A stretch of 64,000 nucleotides of DNA from Azotobacter vinelandii CA (GTDB lineage: Bacteria > Pseudomonadota > Gammaproteobacteria > Pseudomonadales > Pseudomonadaceae), in contig NC_021149.1 of the NCBI RefSeq assembly GCF_000380335.1, positions 3,648,501-3,712,500 on the forward strand. Direction: 5' to 3'. Shown one piece after another: positions 7,879-16,850 of this stretch. The position numbers and the translations under genes are program-made. The stretch's first letter is position 1. The number at the start of each line of letters is the position of its first letter. The notes beneath the pieces were generated by a model. The model had not been told where the DNA came from. It worked only from the letters and a program-made list of their open reading frames with translations, and did no database searches.

Positions 7879-9087
7879 TCATCCCTCCCTCGTTCCCCGT
7901 GATGTGGTGGCGCTATGCGCCAGTCGGGGTACGGCGGCCTCGCTTGCCCGCCAGGGCTTTCTGGCCAGCACGGCAGCCATCGCCAACGCCGCAAACAACC
8001 AGCCACTCCAAACCGTTCCCTGCATCCCTATTGCTTCGATGAAGCCGCCGCTGGCCGCCGCCCCCAGCACCACGCCGAGGTTGGCCGCAGAGACATAGAG
8101 GCTGGTGGCGAACTCGGGTGCGTCCGGCGCCGCCGAGGTCATCCACATCTGGCTCACGATCAAACCGCTGGTGTGCGCCGCGCCCCATAGCAGACAGACC
8201 GGCAGCATGGCCGCGAAAGAAGGCGAAGCGAACACCAGCAGCACGCCGTAGGCGGCCGCCAGCGCCACGGGATAGCCCAGCACAGTCCAGGCGAGCCGGC
8301 GTCCCAGCGCACGCCCGGCCAGCAGGTTGCCCAGCACGCCGCCCACGCCGAAGACCGCCAGCAGCACGCTGATCGCCTCTCCGTCCATGCGCGCCTGCCG
8401 CGCCAGGTATTCGGCGGCATAGCTGTAGACGGAGAACATCGCGGCGAACACGCACACCGCCGTCGCGATCGACAGCCAGACGGTGGGTCTACGCAGGACG
8501 GCGAGTGGACGACTCTGTGCGGCCGCCTGCGCCTCGGGCCTGGAGGGCAGCATGATCCACAGCCCGGCGGCAGCGGCCAGGCTCACCGCCGCGCAGAAGT
8601 AGAACGCCGCCTCGTAGGACACCCTGGCCTCGATCCAGGTCGCCAATGGCACACCCAGCACCAGCCCCAGCGTGGTGCCAAGGAATGCCATCGAGGTGGC
8701 GTGCGCGGCACGTTCCGCCGGGTACAGCGACACGGCCGCGGCGAAGGCCACCGAGAAGAACACCGGGTGCAGCAGGGCCGACGGCACGCGCAACGCCATC
8801 AGCACCCCGAAGCTGGGCGCCCAGGCCGACAGCAGGCTGCACAGGCTGAAGACCAGCAACGAACCGGCCAGCACCTTGCGCCGGTCGAAGCGCGACAGCC
8901 ACAACACCATGGCCGGCCCGCACGCCGCGACCACACCGGCGAACAGCGCGACCAGCCAGCCGGCCTGGGCCACGCTGATGCCGTGACGCTGGACGATGGC
9001 CGGCAGGATGCCGACCACGCCGAACTCGACGGCATACAGGCCGAACAGCCCCAGTGCGATGAAGAACAGTGCGCGCGCGCCGTTCAT
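7879..9087 (-). CDS. MFS transporter, AraJ-like (12 TM)
   Basis: The protein has 402 residues from the ATG at 9087; upstream starts would run into the preceding MFS gene. Twelve hydrophobic segments begin with ALFFIALGLFGLYAVEFGVVGILP, the acidic-residue-containing first helix common to DHA1/AraJ-type exporters. WLSRFDRRKVL follows as the loop 2-3 motif. Its start lies just upstream of the stop of the previous MFS gene, so the two are translationally coupled. Export of drugs or sugars is the family role; the substrate is unknown. Confidence 0.86.
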   Translation of the reverse strand: MNGARALFFIALGLFGLYAVEFGVVGILPAIVQRHGISVAQAGWLVALFAGVVAACGPAMVLWLSRFDRRKVLAGSLLVFSLCSLLSAWAPSFGVLMALRVPSALLHPVFFSVAFAAAVSLYPAERAAHATSMAFLGTTLGLVLGVPLATWIEARVSYEAAFYFCAAVSLAAAAGLWIMLPSRPEAQAAAQSRPLAVLRRPTVWLSIATAVCVFAAMFSVYSYAAEYLARQARMDGEAISVLLAVFGVGGVLGNLLAGRALGRRLAWTVLGYPVALAAAYGVLLVFASPSFAAMLPVCLLWGAAHTSGLIVSQMWMTSAAPDAPEFATSLYVSAANLGVVLGAAASGGFIEAIGMQGTVWSGWLFAALAMAAVLARKPWRASEAAVPRLAHSATTSRGTREG

Positions 9088-10331
9088 GGTTGCACTTCTG
9101 TCCGTCGATCGGGCGTGGTTGCCGGGCATGACCCGGCCGCACCCGCCGGAGCGGGAAAGCCATGCCGCCTAGCCGCCCACACCACCACCAGCGTCGCCGC
9201 CAGCAACACCAGCAAGGCCGGTGCGAACGCGCCGACGCCCAGCCGTTCGAGCAGCACGCCGCCGACGATGCCACCCCCGGCAATCGCCGTGTTCCAGGCG
9301 GTGACCAGCATGGACTGGGCGACGTCCGCCGCTTCGCCCGCCGTCTTGGCCAGCGCCGTCTGGAACAGCGTCGCCGCACCACCAAAGGCGAGTCCCCAGG
9401 CGGCCACCGCCGCATAGACCACGGCAGGCGCATCGCCCGCCACGCCCAGCGCCAGCGCGGACAGGCCGAACACGACGGTGCTGGCGAGCGTCAGCGCACG
9501 CAGATGGCGGTCGATCAGCACGCCGACGATCCAGATGCCCAGCAGCGCGGTGACGCCGAACACCAGCAGCACCAGGTCCGTCCGCTCGGCCATGCCCGCC
9601 GCCGCCAGGAACGGTGCGATGTAGGTGTAGAGGATGTTGTGCGCCAGCACGAACGCCAGCACCACGAACAGCACCGGGCGCACGCCGGCGATGGTGAAAA
9701 CACGGCCCAGCGGCAGCCGCTTGCCCGCTGCCTGCCCGGCGAAGTCCGGCACCTGGACGCGCACCCACACCATGAGCACCAGCGCCAACGCGCTCATGAT
9801 GCCGAAGCACGTCCGCCAGCCGACCAGGTTGCCGAGGAAGGTGCCGGCCGGCACGCCCAGCGACAGCGCCAGCGGCGTGCCGACCATCGCAATGGCGATG
9901 GCGCGGCCCTTCTTGTGCTCGGGCACCATGCGCGCGGCATAGCCCGCCAGCAGCGCCCACAGCAGCCCGGCCGACACACCCGCCAGGAAGCGCGCCACCA
10001 TCGTCAGGACATAGCTGCCGGAGAACGTCGTAACGGTATTGGCGACGACGAAACCGGCGATGGCCGCCAGCAGCAGCGGGCGGCGGCGCACGCCCTGCGT
10101 CGCGGCGGTCAGCGGAATCGCCGCCACCAGCGAACCGATGGCATAGATGGTGACGGTCTGGCCGACCCAGGCCTCGGACACCATCAGGCCCTGTGCCATC
10201 TGCGGCAGCAGACCGGCCGGCAGCGCTTCGGTCAGGATGGTGATGAAGGCCGCCATCGCCAGTGCCAGCAGTGACACCAGCGGCAGGCGGTCATCGGCAA
10301 CGGCGCTCATCGATGCAGATGGGATCGTCAT
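9084..10331 (-). CDS. MFS transporter, DHA1 family
   Basis: The protein has 415 residues from the ATG at 10331, which shares one base with the TGA of the upstream serine hydrolase gene. It has twelve predicted helices. Helix 1 contains FITILTEALPAGLLPQMA and the loop 2-3 region contains TQGVRRRPLL. This TE-x-LP-x-G signature matches the purine ribonucleoside/arabinose-type and drug exporters of DHA1. Three genes (hydrolase, this MFS, the next MFS) form a coupled operon. The C-terminal 30 residues are a hydrophilic Pro-rich tail. Confidence 0.86.
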   Translation of the reverse strand: MTIPSASMSAVADDRLPLVSLLALAMAAFITILTEALPAGLLPQMAQGLMVSEAWVGQTVTIYAIGSLVAAIPLTAATQGVRRRPLLLAAIAGFVVANTVTTFSGSYVLTMVARFLAGVSAGLLWALLAGYAARMVPEHKKGRAIAIAMVGTPLALSLGVPAGTFLGNLVGWRTCFGIMSALALVLMVWVRVQVPDFAGQAAGKRLPLGRVFTIAGVRPVLFVVLAFVLAHNILYTYIAPFLAAAGMAERTDLVLLVFGVTALLGIWIVGVLIDRHLRALTLASTVVFGLSALALGVAGDAPAVVYAAVAAWGLAFGGAATLFQTALAKTAGEAADVAQSMLVTAWNTAIAGGGIVGGVLLERLGVGAFAPALLVLLAATLVVVWAARRHGFPAPAGAAGSCPATTPDRRTEVQP

Positions 10332-11521
10332 CAGCGCACCTCCAGCGCGCCATAGACGGCATCGCGCAGGTCGGTGACGAAGCGGCCGGACATGCCTTCG
10401 TACAGCGTGTTGGTGAAGGCCACGACGCTCAGGCCCTGCGCTCGATCCACGAACCACGAGTGGCCGTAGGCACCGCCCCAGCGCCAGGTGCCCGCCGATT
10501 CGGGGGAAGCGGCCAGCACCGGGTCGCGCAAGACCGAGAATCCCAGTCCGAAGCCGAAGCCCGGCGCATCGGGCAGTTCCCGGCCGTCCGTTTGATCCCG
10601 CGCCATCTCCGCGATCCATTCGTTGGGCAGGAACGCACCGCAGCCCTGGCGCAAGGCTTCCAGCAGGCGCAGCAGGTCTTGCGCCGTCCCCGCCATGCCT
10701 GCACCGCCCGAAGGAAATGCCTGCGGATCGAAGATGCGGGATGGGCTGTAGGTGATGCCCACGGCGCCCTCGAAGGCCGAGACCGTCTCACCCTCGGCCA
10801 GCCGATGCGGCTGCGGCGCGTCGTTCACATAGGCGGTCGCCACGCGCTGGGGATCGCGCGCGACGAAGCCCGTATCGACCATGCCCAGCGGGCCGGTCAC
10901 GAGTTGGCGCACAGCCTCGTGCAGCGGCGTGCCGTGGGCGCGCGCGATCAGCGCGCCCAGCACGTCCGTGGCCAATGAATAGCCCCAGGCCGTGCCCGGT
11001 TCGTACAACAACGGCACGCTGGCGAGGCGGCGCAGGTTCTCCTCCAGGCTGATGCCGGACGCATCCATGCCGTCCGACACGCCGGCCCGTGCATAGGGGC
11101 CGGCTGTGTCGGCCTCGAAGAAGCGGTAGCCGAGGCCGGCCGTATGGCTGAGCAGTTGTCGCACCGTGATGCGTGCCGAGCGGCGGTCGGCCAGCCGGGG
11201 CTGGAATTCCGGCAGCCAGTGCTCGATGCCCGCATCCAGGTCGAGCCGGCCTTGCGCCACCAGCGCCAGGGCCGCAGTGGAGACGATGGGCTTGCTCACC
11301 GAGGCCAGCCGAAACACCGCCTCCAAGGTCATCGGCCGCGCGCTTTCGCGGTCGGCGAAGCCGGCGGCCTGCTGATGGATCAGTTCGCCGTCGCGCGCCA
11401 CGAGGATGACGGCACCGACCAGCCGCTGGTCGTCGAGCGCTTGCTGAACGGTGCTGTGAATGCGCGTACCGAGGTGCGCCGGCGGAACGCCTTGGCGCAG
11501 GAAAAGTGGAGGATTCGTCAT
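10331..11521 (-). CDS. Class C beta-lactamase-like serine hydrolase (EstB type)
   Basis: The protein has 396 residues. All motifs of the penicillin-binding/class C fold are visible: SxxK as SVSK at residues 74-77, a Tyr motif at Y181-S-L, and WGGAYGHSW near 348-356 in place of KTG. This Ser-Lys-Tyr arrangement with a WGG-GxxW strand is seen in EstB-type esterases rather than true AmpC enzymes. No signal peptide is evident, which argues for a cytoplasmic esterase. It is the first gene of an operon with two MFS exporters and is divergent from a LysR gene that probably regulates the unit. Confidence 0.87.
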   Translation of the reverse strand: MTNPPLFLRQGVPPAHLGTRIHSTVQQALDDQRLVGAVILVARDGELIHQQAAGFADRESARPMTLEAVFRLASVSKPIVSTAALALVAQGRLDLDAGIEHWLPEFQPRLADRRSARITVRQLLSHTAGLGYRFFEADTAGPYARAGVSDGMDASGISLEENLRRLASVPLLYEPGTAWGYSLATDVLGALIARAHGTPLHEAVRQLVTGPLGMVDTGFVARDPQRVATAYVNDAPQPHRLAEGETVSAFEGAVGITYSPSRIFDPQAFPSGGAGMAGTAQDLLRLLEALRQGCGAFLPNEWIAEMARDQTDGRELPDAPGFGFGLGFSVLRDPVLAASPESAGTWRWGGAYGHSWFVDRAQGLSVVAFTNTLYEGMSGRFVTDLRDAVYGALEVR

Positions 11522-11604
11522 GGCAACTCGCTCGCCTCAATGGGTGAAGCCTTGACGATAGAAATCCTGCGATTAAAGAAAAAGTAGGCTACAGTTCCTG
11601 TTTG

Positions 11605-11624
11605 TGCGGATCTATGTGTCCGCA
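11605..11624. promoter_or_regulatory. Candidate LysR site, TGCGGA-N8-TCCGCA
   Basis: A 6-bp inverted repeat (TGCGGA at 11605-11610, TCCGCA at 11619-11624) lies 13 bp before the LysR start, in the gap shared with the divergent serine hydrolase operon. Position and symmetry suggest the regulator's own binding site. Confidence 0.5.
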
Positions 11625-11637
11625 ATAGAGGTGTGGA

Positions 11638-12567
11638 ATGGACAGCCTGAACGGCTTCGTGGTGTTCGTGCAGGTGGCCGAGACGCGCAGCTTCGTCGCC
11701 GCCGGCCGGCTGCTGGGTGTGTCCGCCTCGGCCGTCGGCAAGAGCGTGGCGCGCCTGGAGGAGAAGCTGGGGGTGCGCCTGTTCCACCGCAGCACGCGCA
11801 GTGTCACGCTGACCGCTGAGGGCACGCTGTTCCTGGAACGCAGCCGCCGCATCCTGGCCGAGATCGAGGCGGCGGAACTGGAGTTGTCGCAAGCCACCGC
11901 AGCGCCGCGCGGGCGCCTGCGGGTGAGCCTGCCGCTGGTCAGCTCGCTGGTGCTGCCGGTCCTCGGCGAGTTCATGCGCGAATACCCCGAGATCGAGTTG
12001 GACCTGGACTTCACCGACCGGATGGTCGATGTGATCGAGGAAGGTTTCGACGCGGTGGTACGCACGGGCGAGCCGACCGACTCTCGCCTCACGGCGCGCA
12101 GGTTGGGCACCTTCCGCTCGGTGCTGGTCGCTTCGCCTGGCTACCTGGATTTGCGGGGGACACCCCAAGTACCTGCCGATCTTCTGTTGCACACCTGCCT
12201 GCACTACCGCTTCCCCAACAGCGGCAAACTGGAAACCTGGGCGCTGCGACAGGAACCTGGCGCACCCGAACTGCAATTGCCCACCTCGATGATCTGCAAC
12301 AACATCGAGACGCGCGTGTGCTTTGCGCTGCAAGGACTGGGGATCGCCTATTTGCCGGACTTCGCCATCCGCGAGCCGTTGGCCGACGGCCGGCTTCAAC
12401 CCATCCTCGCTGACCATGTGGAGCGCGCCGGCGTCTTCCACGTGCTTTGGCCGGCGAGCAAGCACCCCTCGCCGAAGGTGCGGGCGCTGGTGGACTTCCT
12501 GAGCGCGAGGGTGTTTCCGGCCACCAAGAGCAAGACCACGAGCCCCAGAGGTCAGCGCAGTCGATAA
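11638..12567 (+). CDS. LysR-family regulator
   Basis: The protein has 309 residues from the ATG at 11638, with GAGGTG 5 bp upstream. MDSLNGFVVFVQVAETRSFVAAGRLLGVSASAVGKSVARLEEKLG is the winged HTH. The effector domain has the GEPTDSRLTARRLG turn typical of the CrgA/DmlR branch. The C-terminal 20 residues are Ser/Lys/Arg-rich. It is divergent from the hydrolase-MFS-MFS operon, the likely target, and convergent with a third MFS gene, from which it is separated by a long hairpin. Confidence 0.88.
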   Translation: MDSLNGFVVFVQVAETRSFVAAGRLLGVSASAVGKSVARLEEKLGVRLFHRSTRSVTLTAEGTLFLERSRRILAEIEAAELELSQATAAPRGRLRVSLPLVSSLVLPVLGEFMREYPEIELDLDFTDRMVDVIEEGFDAVVRTGEPTDSRLTARRLGTFRSVLVASPGYLDLRGTPQVPADLLLHTCLHYRFPNSGKLETWALRQEPGAPELQLPTSMICNNIETRVCFALQGLGIAYLPDFAIREPLADGRLQPILADHVERAGVFHVLWPASKHPSPKVRALVDFLSARVFPATKSKTTSPRGQRSR

Positions 12568-12594
12568 CGAGACGTGGCCCATGCCGCCTCCATA

Positions 12595-12631
12595 GTTCAG
12601 TGCTCTCGAACAGCGTTCGAGAGCACTGAAC
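12595..12631. terminator. 17-bp perfect hairpin between convergent genes
   Basis: GTTCAGTGCTCTCGAAC (12595-12611) and its exact complement (12615-12631) flank a 3-nt AGC loop. It sits between the convergent LysR and MFS genes and could end transcription from both sides, but neither side has a clear T-tract. It overlaps the last codons of the MFS gene. Confidence 0.6.
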
Positions 12632-13826
12632 TTGCACTTGGCTCTCTGCGGTCGAGCCAGCCGCTCCACATCGTCAGCAGCAGGCCAATGCCGACCATGA
12701 CCGCACCAACCCAAGGCGTCGCCCCCAGCCCCAGCCGGGAATCCGCCACCAGCCCGCCGATGAAGGCGCCGAGCGCGATGCCGGCATTAGCGGCCGACAC
12801 ATTGATGGTCGAGGCGATGTCCACGTTGCCCGGCCGATGGCGCTGGGCAAGCTGCACGACGTAGAGCGCCAGGCCCGGCACGTTGCAGAACATCAGCGCG
12901 CCCAGCACACCGAGCGTCAGGATCGAGCCGAGCATCGACAGGGCCGTGAAGGTGAAGATCAACAACACCGCCGCCTGCGCGCTGAGCATCAGCGCCAGCG
13001 CGGGCACGACCTTCTTGTCGGACACCCGCCCGCCGAGGAAATTGCCGACGATCACCGAGACACCGTAGAGGGCCAGCATCCACGCCACGCCGTTCGGGCC
13101 GAAGCCGGTGATGTCGGCCAGGATGCTGGGCAGATAGGCGAAGGCGACGAAGGTGCCGCCCCAGGCACAGAAGTTCATGCCGAACGCGATCAGCAGGCGC
13201 CCGCTGCCCAGCACCTTGACCTGCTCGATGAGACTGCCGGCCGGCGCGATGTCGATCCTGCGGGGCAAGGTGGCCGCCATCGCCACCAGTGACACCAGAC
13301 CGATGGCCGCGACGAACCAGTAGGCCATCGGCCAGCCCAGGCGCTGGCCGATGACGGTCGCAATCGGCACACCTGCCGCGACCGCGATGGTCAAGCCACC
13401 GAACACGATCGCCACCGCCGAGGCTCGGCGGTCTTCCCCCACCAGGCTCGCGGCGATCGCAGCACCGACGCCGAAGAAGATGCCGTGTGGCAAGGCGGAG
13501 ACGACGCGCGCGCCGATGAGGAATTCGTAGCTTGCGCTCACCGCAGCGGCCGCATTGGCGAGGACGAACAAGGCCATCACCGCCAGCATCAACGTCTTGC
13601 GCGACAGGCTTCCCGTCAGGGCGGCGAGGATCGGCGATCCGAAGCTGACGCCCAGCGCATAGCCGCTGACGACCAGCCCGGCGCGCGCCAGGTTGACCCC
13701 GAAGTCATCGGCGATCTGCGGCAGCACCCCGACGCTCGCGTACTCGGTTGTGCCGATGGCGAAGCCTCCGACCATCATGGACAACAAGGCGGGCAAGGTG
13801 CCGCGCTGGGTGGAAGCAGCCTGCAT
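12597..13826 (-). CDS. MFS transporter, AraJ/YdhP-like
   Basis: The protein has 409 residues and twelve helices. The first helix contains GGFAIGTTEYASVGVLPQIA, the signature of AraJ/YdhP-like arabinose or drug exporters. GSLSRKTLML in loop 2-3 and GVPIATVIGQ in helix 5 also fit. The last residues (SVLSNAVREH) are encoded inside the 17-bp hairpin, so the natural C-terminus has probably been replaced. It is divergent from a LysR gene with a clean T-N11-A type box between them. Confidence 0.87.
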   Translation of the reverse strand: MQAASTQRGTLPALLSMMVGGFAIGTTEYASVGVLPQIADDFGVNLARAGLVVSGYALGVSFGSPILAALTGSLSRKTLMLAVMALFVLANAAAAVSASYEFLIGARVVSALPHGIFFGVGAAIAASLVGEDRRASAVAIVFGGLTIAVAAGVPIATVIGQRLGWPMAYWFVAAIGLVSLVAMAATLPRRIDIAPAGSLIEQVKVLGSGRLLIAFGMNFCAWGGTFVAFAYLPSILADITGFGPNGVAWMLALYGVSVIVGNFLGGRVSDKKVVPALALMLSAQAAVLLIFTFTALSMLGSILTLGVLGALMFCNVPGLALYVVQLAQRHRPGNVDIASTINVSAANAGIALGAFIGGLVADSRLGLGATPWVGAVMVGIGLLLTMWSGWLDRREPSASSVLSNAVREH

Positions 13827-13903
13827 GGAACGCTCCGAATAGGTCTGATTGATCGACCTTTCCGAGCGTAGATGGAACGACTATGATGAAATAGATGCTC
13901 TAG

Positions 13904-13920
13904 TTCAATTCACCATTGAA
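13904..13920. promoter_or_regulatory. Candidate LysR box, TTCAAT-N5-ATTGAA
   Basis: A perfect 6-bp inverted repeat with a 5-bp spacer, of the T-N11-A form, lies 13 bp upstream of the LysR ATG and in the shared promoter gap with the divergent MFS gene. It is the clearest LysR-type site in the window. Confidence 0.6.
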
Positions 13921-13933
13921 ATGGATTCTTTGA

Positions 13934-14848
13934 ATGTCGCGCCAGAACATCAATCGTGCCTTCGAGATGGAAGTGTTCATCGCGGTGGTAGCCGCCGAAG
14001 GCTTCACCGCCGCGGCCGAGCCGCTGGGCATGACGGCTTCGGCCGTCAGCAAGCTCATCCATCGGTTGGAAACACGCCTGGGCACGAAGCTGCTGCATCG
14101 CACCACGCGCAAGCTGCAACTCACGCCCGAAGGCGGCGCGTTCCATGAACGCTGCCTGCGCATCCTCGACGACATCGGCTGCGCCGAGCACGAAGCGGCG
14201 CAGGCGGGATCGCCGCGCGGACGCGTGCGGATCAACAGCCACGTGGCCTTCGGCGTCCACTACCTGTTGCCGCGTTTGCCGGAGTTTCTGGGCTGCTACC
14301 CGGACGTTCAGGTAGACGTGACGCTGAGCGACATCGTGGTCGATCTTCTGGACGACCGCAGCGACGTGGCGATCCGCACCGGGCCGCTGCCGGATTCGCG
14401 GCTGACCCAACGGCGAATTGGCGCCAGCGGCCTGGTGGTGGTGGCTTCGCCCGACTACCTGCGGCGCGCAAACACCCCCGAACGACCCGAAGACCTGCGC
14501 CAGCATCGGCGCCTGGGCTTCAACTACGCCCGGCATGTCGATGCCTGGCCCTTCATCGACGGTGACGGCGCGCGGATCGCCATCGCACCGTCGGGCGACC
14601 TGCGGCTGGGCGACGGCGAGAGCATGCGCCAGATGGCGCTGGCCGGGGTCGGTGTGGCTCGGCTGGCGCGTTACCACGTCGGGGCCGATCTCGCCGCTGG
14701 CAGGCTGCTGGCCTTGCTGGAAAATTACGATGCTGGCGCCGTGGAGGACATCCATGCGGTCTTCGTCGGCCCTGGCCGCCATGTGCCGGCGAGGGTCAGG
14801 GTGCTGCTCGATTTCCTGGCCGAACGGGTTGCGCAGGATTTGGCCTGA
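13934..14848 (+). CDS. LysR-family regulator
   Basis: The protein has 304 residues. EMEVFIAVVAAEGFTAAAEPLGMTASAVSKLIHRLETRLGTKLLHR is the winged HTH, and the effector domain contains GPLPDSRLTQRRIGASGLVVVASPDYL as in CrgA/DmlR-type regulators. An overlapping ATG at 13921 in another frame also spells MDSLN, the common LysR opening, but that frame does not continue as LysR. It is divergent from the MFS gene at 12597-13826, which it probably controls. It ends 17 bp before the relaxase stop on the other strand. Confidence 0.87.
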   Translation: MSRQNINRAFEMEVFIAVVAAEGFTAAAEPLGMTASAVSKLIHRLETRLGTKLLHRTTRKLQLTPEGGAFHERCLRILDDIGCAEHEAAQAGSPRGRVRINSHVAFGVHYLLPRLPEFLGCYPDVQVDVTLSDIVVDLLDDRSDVAIRTGPLPDSRLTQRRIGASGLVVVASPDYLRRANTPERPEDLRQHRRLGFNYARHVDAWPFIDGDGARIAIAPSGDLRLGDGESMRQMALAGVGVARLARYHVGADLAAGRLLALLENYDAGAVEDIHAVFVGPGRHVPARVRVLLDFLAERVAQDLA

Positions 14849-14864
14849 AGCATCGGCAGAACGG

Positions 14865-16850
14865 CTATCCGATGGTTGGCCCGCGCTGCCTTCCAATCTC
14901 CCACGACACCCCGCCGCCGCGCACCGTCGCGGCGATCTGCTGCCCCAGCCGCTGTTCGATCACCGGCCGCCACGGCACCAAGCTGAATCCCATGCCGTCA
15001 TCAAGCATCGCGTAGCGTCCGCTGGCGAGCATGACGGAACGCCGGTAGATGCCGGCCACGCGCTGGCCGTCTGTGACAGGGCGATGCTCCAGGCCGGTTT
15101 CCGCCGCAATGTCCTTGGCGGCCTGTACCAGTTCCCTATTACGCAGCGTGCCCAGCAGGTTGCGTGCAAGGATGACGCGCTGCCCGCGTCGCTCGGCCAG
15201 TCCTTGTTCGGCCAGGAAGTCGGCGCGCTGCTGCATGGCCTGCTTGGCATCTCCGCCAAAGCCCAGGTCGCCCAGCCCCCGGCCGCCGCCGATCAGTTGC
15301 TGGTCGAGCCAGGTGGCCCCGATCACGCGGGCCTGCCGCTCGATAGGTAGATGGGATTTCAGTTCCACCGCCACACCGCCCAGGCGCTGCGCGTCGTACT
15401 GGCGGCCACGCTCGGCCAGGTCGTCCGGCACCTTCCATAGCCCTTCGGCCACTCGTTCCACGATGCCGGCCCGGCGTAGGGCTTCCAGCCTGCGGACGTG
15501 GGCGGCGACAACCTCCTTCGGGTCGCGTCCGGGCGTGCCCCGGCCCTGTTCGATGGCCAGGTGATGATCGGCGCGGTACAGGCCATCGCTCGCCAGCGCG
15601 GCGATGTTCTTGTCGGCCGCGCGCACGTCGGCCGAGCCCTTCACCTCCACCACGGCACCGGTAGGATAGTTCGCCAACTCGTCGCGAGCATTGAGCGCGA
15701 CGTAGTGGGCCTTTCCGTCGGTGCCGTCGATGACCAGGTAGCCCCGGTCGTGCAGTTCGTCAGCCAGCCCCTTCGCGGCCACGCGACCGATGATGCTGCG
15801 GCCATCGTCGCCCGGCTCGAATACCGCTAGCTCGCGCGGCTGGCCGCTCATGGCCCGCTGCATGGTGCGGATGATGTCGCCACGCTCGCCCAGGGCGCGC
15901 AAGGTCTTCTCGGCATCGGTATGGATGGCCCAGGAGCCCGGCTGCGTCTCGTCGGTCAGGCCCAGGCGCTGCAAGCGCTGCAGGCGGCCGATCAGCAGCA
16001 GGCGCTGGCTTTGCAAGCTCGGCTCATTGAAGCGTTCGATCCGCACTCGGCCATCGTCACCGGCCTCGCGCTGCAAGGTGCGATCCAGGCTCGTCCACCG
16101 CTCCTGCTCTACCTCGCGCCCCAAGGTCTGCTGAATCTCCAATTCGGTGCGCGGCCCCAGCCATTCGGTCGCCAGTTCGGCGGCCCGGTGACGGAAGCCG
16201 TGGGCGATGTAGTCGCCGGCGATGATGAGGTCTTTGCCGGTGTCGTCGCGTCCGCGCACGATCAGGTGGGTGTGCGGGTTGTCGGTGTTCCAGTGATCGA
16301 CCGCCACCCAATCGAGCCGCGTGGCCAGGTCGGCTTCCATGCGGTTCAACAGATGCCGGGTATAAGTCCGCAGGTCGTCCAGCTCGGCCCCGTCCTCGGG
16401 CGAGACTATGAAGCGGAAATGGTGCCGGTCGTCGGCGCAGCGTTCCTTGAAGGCGTCCAGGTTGGCTTCGTCGGCCTGTGGCCCGTAGGCCCGGCCCGGT
16501 TCGCCATCGCGGCCCGCGCCGTCGCGCTCGACGTAGCGCAGGTGCTTGGCGAGCGACTGCGGGCTGGCCCGCTGGTGATTGACCAGCAGCGTCTTGATGG
16601 TCACGCGCCACGACATGGGCGTCAGCTTCGCGCCCGCGAAGCGCGCCGCCGTGTGGCCGCGCCCCACGCGCGAGCCGGGACGCTGGCCGGTGCCACGCGC
16701 CGACGCTGGGCGGCGCACCGTGGACTTGCCGCTGCTGGCTTTGCCGGCCTGCTTGAGCACCTTGGAAACAAAGCTCTGCCCCTGGCCCTTGCCCCGGTTC
16801 TTCGGGGCGCTGGGGCGCACACGGAAATCGTCGTCGCGGCGGCCGGTCAT
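14865..16850 (-). CDS. VirD2-family relaxase (DUF3363 type)
   Basis: The protein has 661 residues from the ATG at 16850, preceded by GGGAG. A basic N-terminus (residues 1-75) precedes the relaxase core. Candidate catalytic tyrosine Y106 lies in HLRYVERDG. The metal-binding motif is H186-W-N-T-D190-N-P-H193-T-H195, the VirD2/MobP HxDxxxxHxH variant. The C-terminal half is the DUF3363 region of Tn4371-like elements. The enzyme would nick oriT, stay covalently bound to the 5' end and be passed to the recipient through the coupling protein TraG and the Trb channel. The hairpin-rich gap immediately upstream is the likely nick region. Confidence 0.92.
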   Translation of the reverse strand: MTGRRDDDFRVRPSAPKNRGKGQGQSFVSKVLKQAGKASSGKSTVRRPASARGTGQRPGSRVGRGHTAARFAGAKLTPMSWRVTIKTLLVNHQRASPQSLAKHLRYVERDGAGRDGEPGRAYGPQADEANLDAFKERCADDRHHFRFIVSPEDGAELDDLRTYTRHLLNRMEADLATRLDWVAVDHWNTDNPHTHLIVRGRDDTGKDLIIAGDYIAHGFRHRAAELATEWLGPRTELEIQQTLGREVEQERWTSLDRTLQREAGDDGRVRIERFNEPSLQSQRLLLIGRLQRLQRLGLTDETQPGSWAIHTDAEKTLRALGERGDIIRTMQRAMSGQPRELAVFEPGDDGRSIIGRVAAKGLADELHDRGYLVIDGTDGKAHYVALNARDELANYPTGAVVEVKGSADVRAADKNIAALASDGLYRADHHLAIEQGRGTPGRDPKEVVAAHVRRLEALRRAGIVERVAEGLWKVPDDLAERGRQYDAQRLGGVAVELKSHLPIERQARVIGATWLDQQLIGGGRGLGDLGFGGDAKQAMQQRADFLAEQGLAERRGQRVILARNLLGTLRNRELVQAAKDIAAETGLEHRPVTDGQRVAGIYRRSVMLASGRYAMLDDGMGFSLVPWRPVIEQRLGQQIAATVRGGGVSWEIGRQRGPTIG

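Noticed and set aside
10331..11521. Serine hydrolase considered as an acquired AmpC resistance gene
   Set aside because: It has SxxK and Tyr motifs but WGG-type sequence in place of KTG and no signal peptide, which fits EstB-type esterases better; resistance is not supported by sequence alone.
11518..12714. A 398-codon minus-strand frame opposite a LysR gene
   Set aside because: The LysR gene on the plus strand has a canonical HTH and a good start; the antisense frame is Gln/Arg/His-rich shadow.
13921..13933. An alternative ATG spelling MDSLN for the LysR gene at 13934
   Set aside because: It is in a different frame, which does not continue as a LysR protein; the similarity to common LysR starts is probably chance.
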